64,000 nt of DNA. Source: Streptomyces sp. NBC_01551. Its GTDB lineage: Bacteria; Actinomycetota; Actinomycetes; Streptomycetales; Streptomycetaceae. Numbering within the stretch: position 1 is the stretch's first letter; every line of letters begins with the position of its first letter. The notes beneath the pieces are model-generated. The model was given only the letters and a program-made list of their open reading frames with translations. It had not been told where the DNA came from and did not search any database. A program made the translations under genes and the position numbers. Location: NCBI RefSeq assembly GCF_026339935.1, contig NZ_JAPEPX010000001.1:6041501-6105500 (forward strand). Direction: 5' to 3'. Below are positions 62,634 to 64,000 of this stretch, piece after piece.

Positions 62634-64000
62634 GTGAGCAAGACGTACGCGGGTGCGCGGCTGCGGCGGCTGCGCGAGGAGCGCCGGATGAGCCAGGCCG
62701 ACCTGGCCCGGGTGCTGGCCATCTCGCCCTCCTACCTGAACCAGATGGAGCACGACTCCCGCCCGCTGACCGTGCCCGTCCTGCTGCGGCTGACCGAGGC
62801 GTTCGGCGTCGACCCCGGCTTCTTCTCGGAACGCGACACCAGCCGGCTGGTCGCCGACCTGCGCGAGGCGCTCGCCGGCGAGGTCGCCGAGGCCCGGGTC
62901 TCCGCTTCCGACCTCGCCGAGCTGGCCTCGCGGATGCCGGCCGTCGCCAAGGTGCTGCTGGACCTCGGCCGCCGCGGACAGCGGCTGGCCGAGGGCCTCG
63001 CCGGGGTGGCGGACGGCCGGGACGGGGACACCGGCGGGCGGCTGTCCCCGCACGAGGAGATCCGCGAGTTCTTCTACCGGCGCCAGAACTACCTCCACGA
63101 CACCGACCTCGCCGCCGAGGAACTGGCCCGCACCATCGGGATCCGGCCCGGCGAGGTCGTCCGCGCCCTCTCCGCCCGACTGGCGGACCGGCACGGCGTA
63201 CGGGTCGCGGGCGACTCGGCGGCCGGATCCGAGCGGCTGCACCACTACGCGGAGTCCGGGCGGGTGCTCCACCTCTCGGCCCGCCTGCGCCCCGGCCAGC
63301 AGGCGTTCCGGATGGCGACCCAACTCGCCCTGCTGGAGTACGCCGAGGAGCTGGACCGGCTCGCCTGCGAGGACTTCCCGGCCGGCTCCACCCCGCACGC
63401 CCTCGCCCGGATCGGCATCGCCAACTACTTCGCCGCCGCGCTGATCCTCCCGTACCGCGCCTTCCACACCGCCGCCGAGGAATTCCGCTACGACATCGAG
63501 CGGCTCACCGACCACTTCGGCATCGGCTACGAGACGGTCTGCCACCGCCTGAGCACTCTCCAACGCCCCAGGCTGCGCGGGGTTCCCTTCTCCTTCGTCC
63601 GCGTCGACCGCGCCGGGAACATGTCCAAGCGACAGTCCGCGACCGGGTTCCACTTCTCCCGCGCGGGCGGCACCTGCCCGCTGTGGAACGTGTACGAGGC
63701 CTTCGCCGCGCCCGGCCGGATCCATGTCCAGGTCGCCGCCATGCCGGACGGGCAGCGCTACCTGTGGACGGCCCGCGCCATCACCCGGCACCGCGGCGGC
63801 TGGGGCGAGCCCGGCAAGACCTTCGCGATCGGGCTGGGCTGCGAGATCCGGCACGCCTCGCGGCTCGTCTACTCCGACGGCCTCGACCTCGGCAACACCG
63901 CGGCGGCCACCCCCATCGGCATGGGCTGCCGCATCTGCGAACGCCTCGACTGCCCGCAGCGCGCCGTCCCGCCGCTCGGGCGGCCGCTGGCCATCGACGA
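62634..64000 (+). CDS. RamB-like XRE regulator of acetate/glyoxylate genes (3' end outside window)
   Basis: 455 codons are visible from the GTG at 62634 (GAGGGGG upstream). N-terminal Xre helix-turn-helix (ARLRRLREERRMSQADLARV; ISPSYLNQMEHDSRPLTV), then an ImmA/IrrE-like region (TQLALLEYAEELDRLAC; RIGIANYFAAALILP) and a DUF2083 domain (GYETVCHRLSTLQRP; CRICERLDCPQRA with clustered Cys). This is the domain order of RamB of Corynebacterium and Rv0465c of Mycobacterium, which control isocitrate lyase and malate synthase. It is divergent from exactly those genes. Confidence 0.9.
   Translation, partial: MSKTYAGARLRRLREERRMSQADLARVLAISPSYLNQMEHDSRPLTVPVLLRLTEAFGVDPGFFSERDTSRLVADLREALAGEVAEARVSASDLAELASRMPAVAKVLLDLGRRGQRLAEGLAGVADGRDGDTGGRLSPHEEIREFFYRRQNYLHDTDLAAEELARTIGIRPGEVVRALSARLADRHGVRVAGDSAAGSERLHHYAESGRVLHLSARLRPGQQAFRMATQLALLEYAEELDRLACEDFPAGSTPHALARIGIANYFAAALILPYRAFHTAAEEFRYDIERLTDHFGIGYETVCHRLSTLQRPRLRGVPFSFVRVDRAGNMSKRQSATGFHFSRAGGTCPLWNVYEAFAAPGRIHVQVAAMPDGQRYLWTARAITRHRGGWGEPGKTFAIGLGCEIRHASRLVYSDGLDLGNTAAATPIGMGCRICERLDCPQRAVPPLGRPLAID

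Overview
The window is chromosomal DNA from a Streptomyces-type actinomycete. GC content is very high, G/C is almost fixed at third codon positions, GTG starts are common and genes are often coupled by 4-bp ATGA/GTGA overlaps. Typical streptomycete families are present (ECF sigma factors, PAS-GAF-SpoIIE phosphatase, caspase-STAND-WD40 protein, DUF4142, DUF1996, LAxTG-anchored proteins). I saw no tRNA, rRNA, insertion sequence, prophage or CRISPR array.

Layout. 1-3519: a heterodimeric ABC exporter pair whose catalytic motifs are complementary and degenerate (left partner runs off the window). 3677-6613: giant FAD/Fe-S dehydrogenase. 6642-9132: MarR regulator divergent from an ABC exporter, with an operator laid over the promoter. 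9196-11218: short MltG-like protein and a flavin monooxygenase. 11343-17428: caspase-STAND-WD40 protein (about 21 blades) coupled to an alpha/beta hydrolase, a probable conflict or cell-death module. 17430-20255: HAD phosphatase, Lrp regulator, SDR-type protein. 20544-23672: photolyase, MerR regulator with a B12-type domain and a convergent ECF sigma factor, a likely light-response unit. 23763-27708: frameshifted DUF1275 protein, membrane protein, phosphatase, APC permease, universal stress protein. 27928-31020: two secreted proteins and an ECF sigma factor.

31156-37475: PucR-type regulator divergent from a ferric-reductase-like cytochrome b, a NuoF-like flavoprotein with a fused ferredoxin, and two lipoproteins, one carrying YxFxxD-type repeats; this could be an electron route to the cell exterior. 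37588-42952: flavin reductase, phosphatase, and an EF-G paralogue preceded by a 24-codon leader ORF.

43006-46432: a methyltransferase and two P450s. The second P450 overlaps by ATGA an 18-bp gene encoding MKYWH, which matches the minimal biarylitide-type RiPP precursor form MxYxH. 46537-57952: a cobalamin-uptake locus with an ECF transporter (S, fused A-A and T parts), two exported proteins, a secreted alpha-toroid plus DUF4430 protein resembling intrinsic factor/transcobalamin, and a secreted DUF4430 protein, under three cobalamin riboswitches. 58426-64000: 3-hydroxyacyl-CoA dehydrogenase, malate synthase and isocitrate lyase in one operon, divergent from a RamB-like regulator that runs off the right edge.

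The most novel parts are the MKYWH minimal RiPP, the riboswitch-controlled intrinsic-factor-like locus and the caspase-STAND/hydrolase pair. All functions are read from sequence alone.
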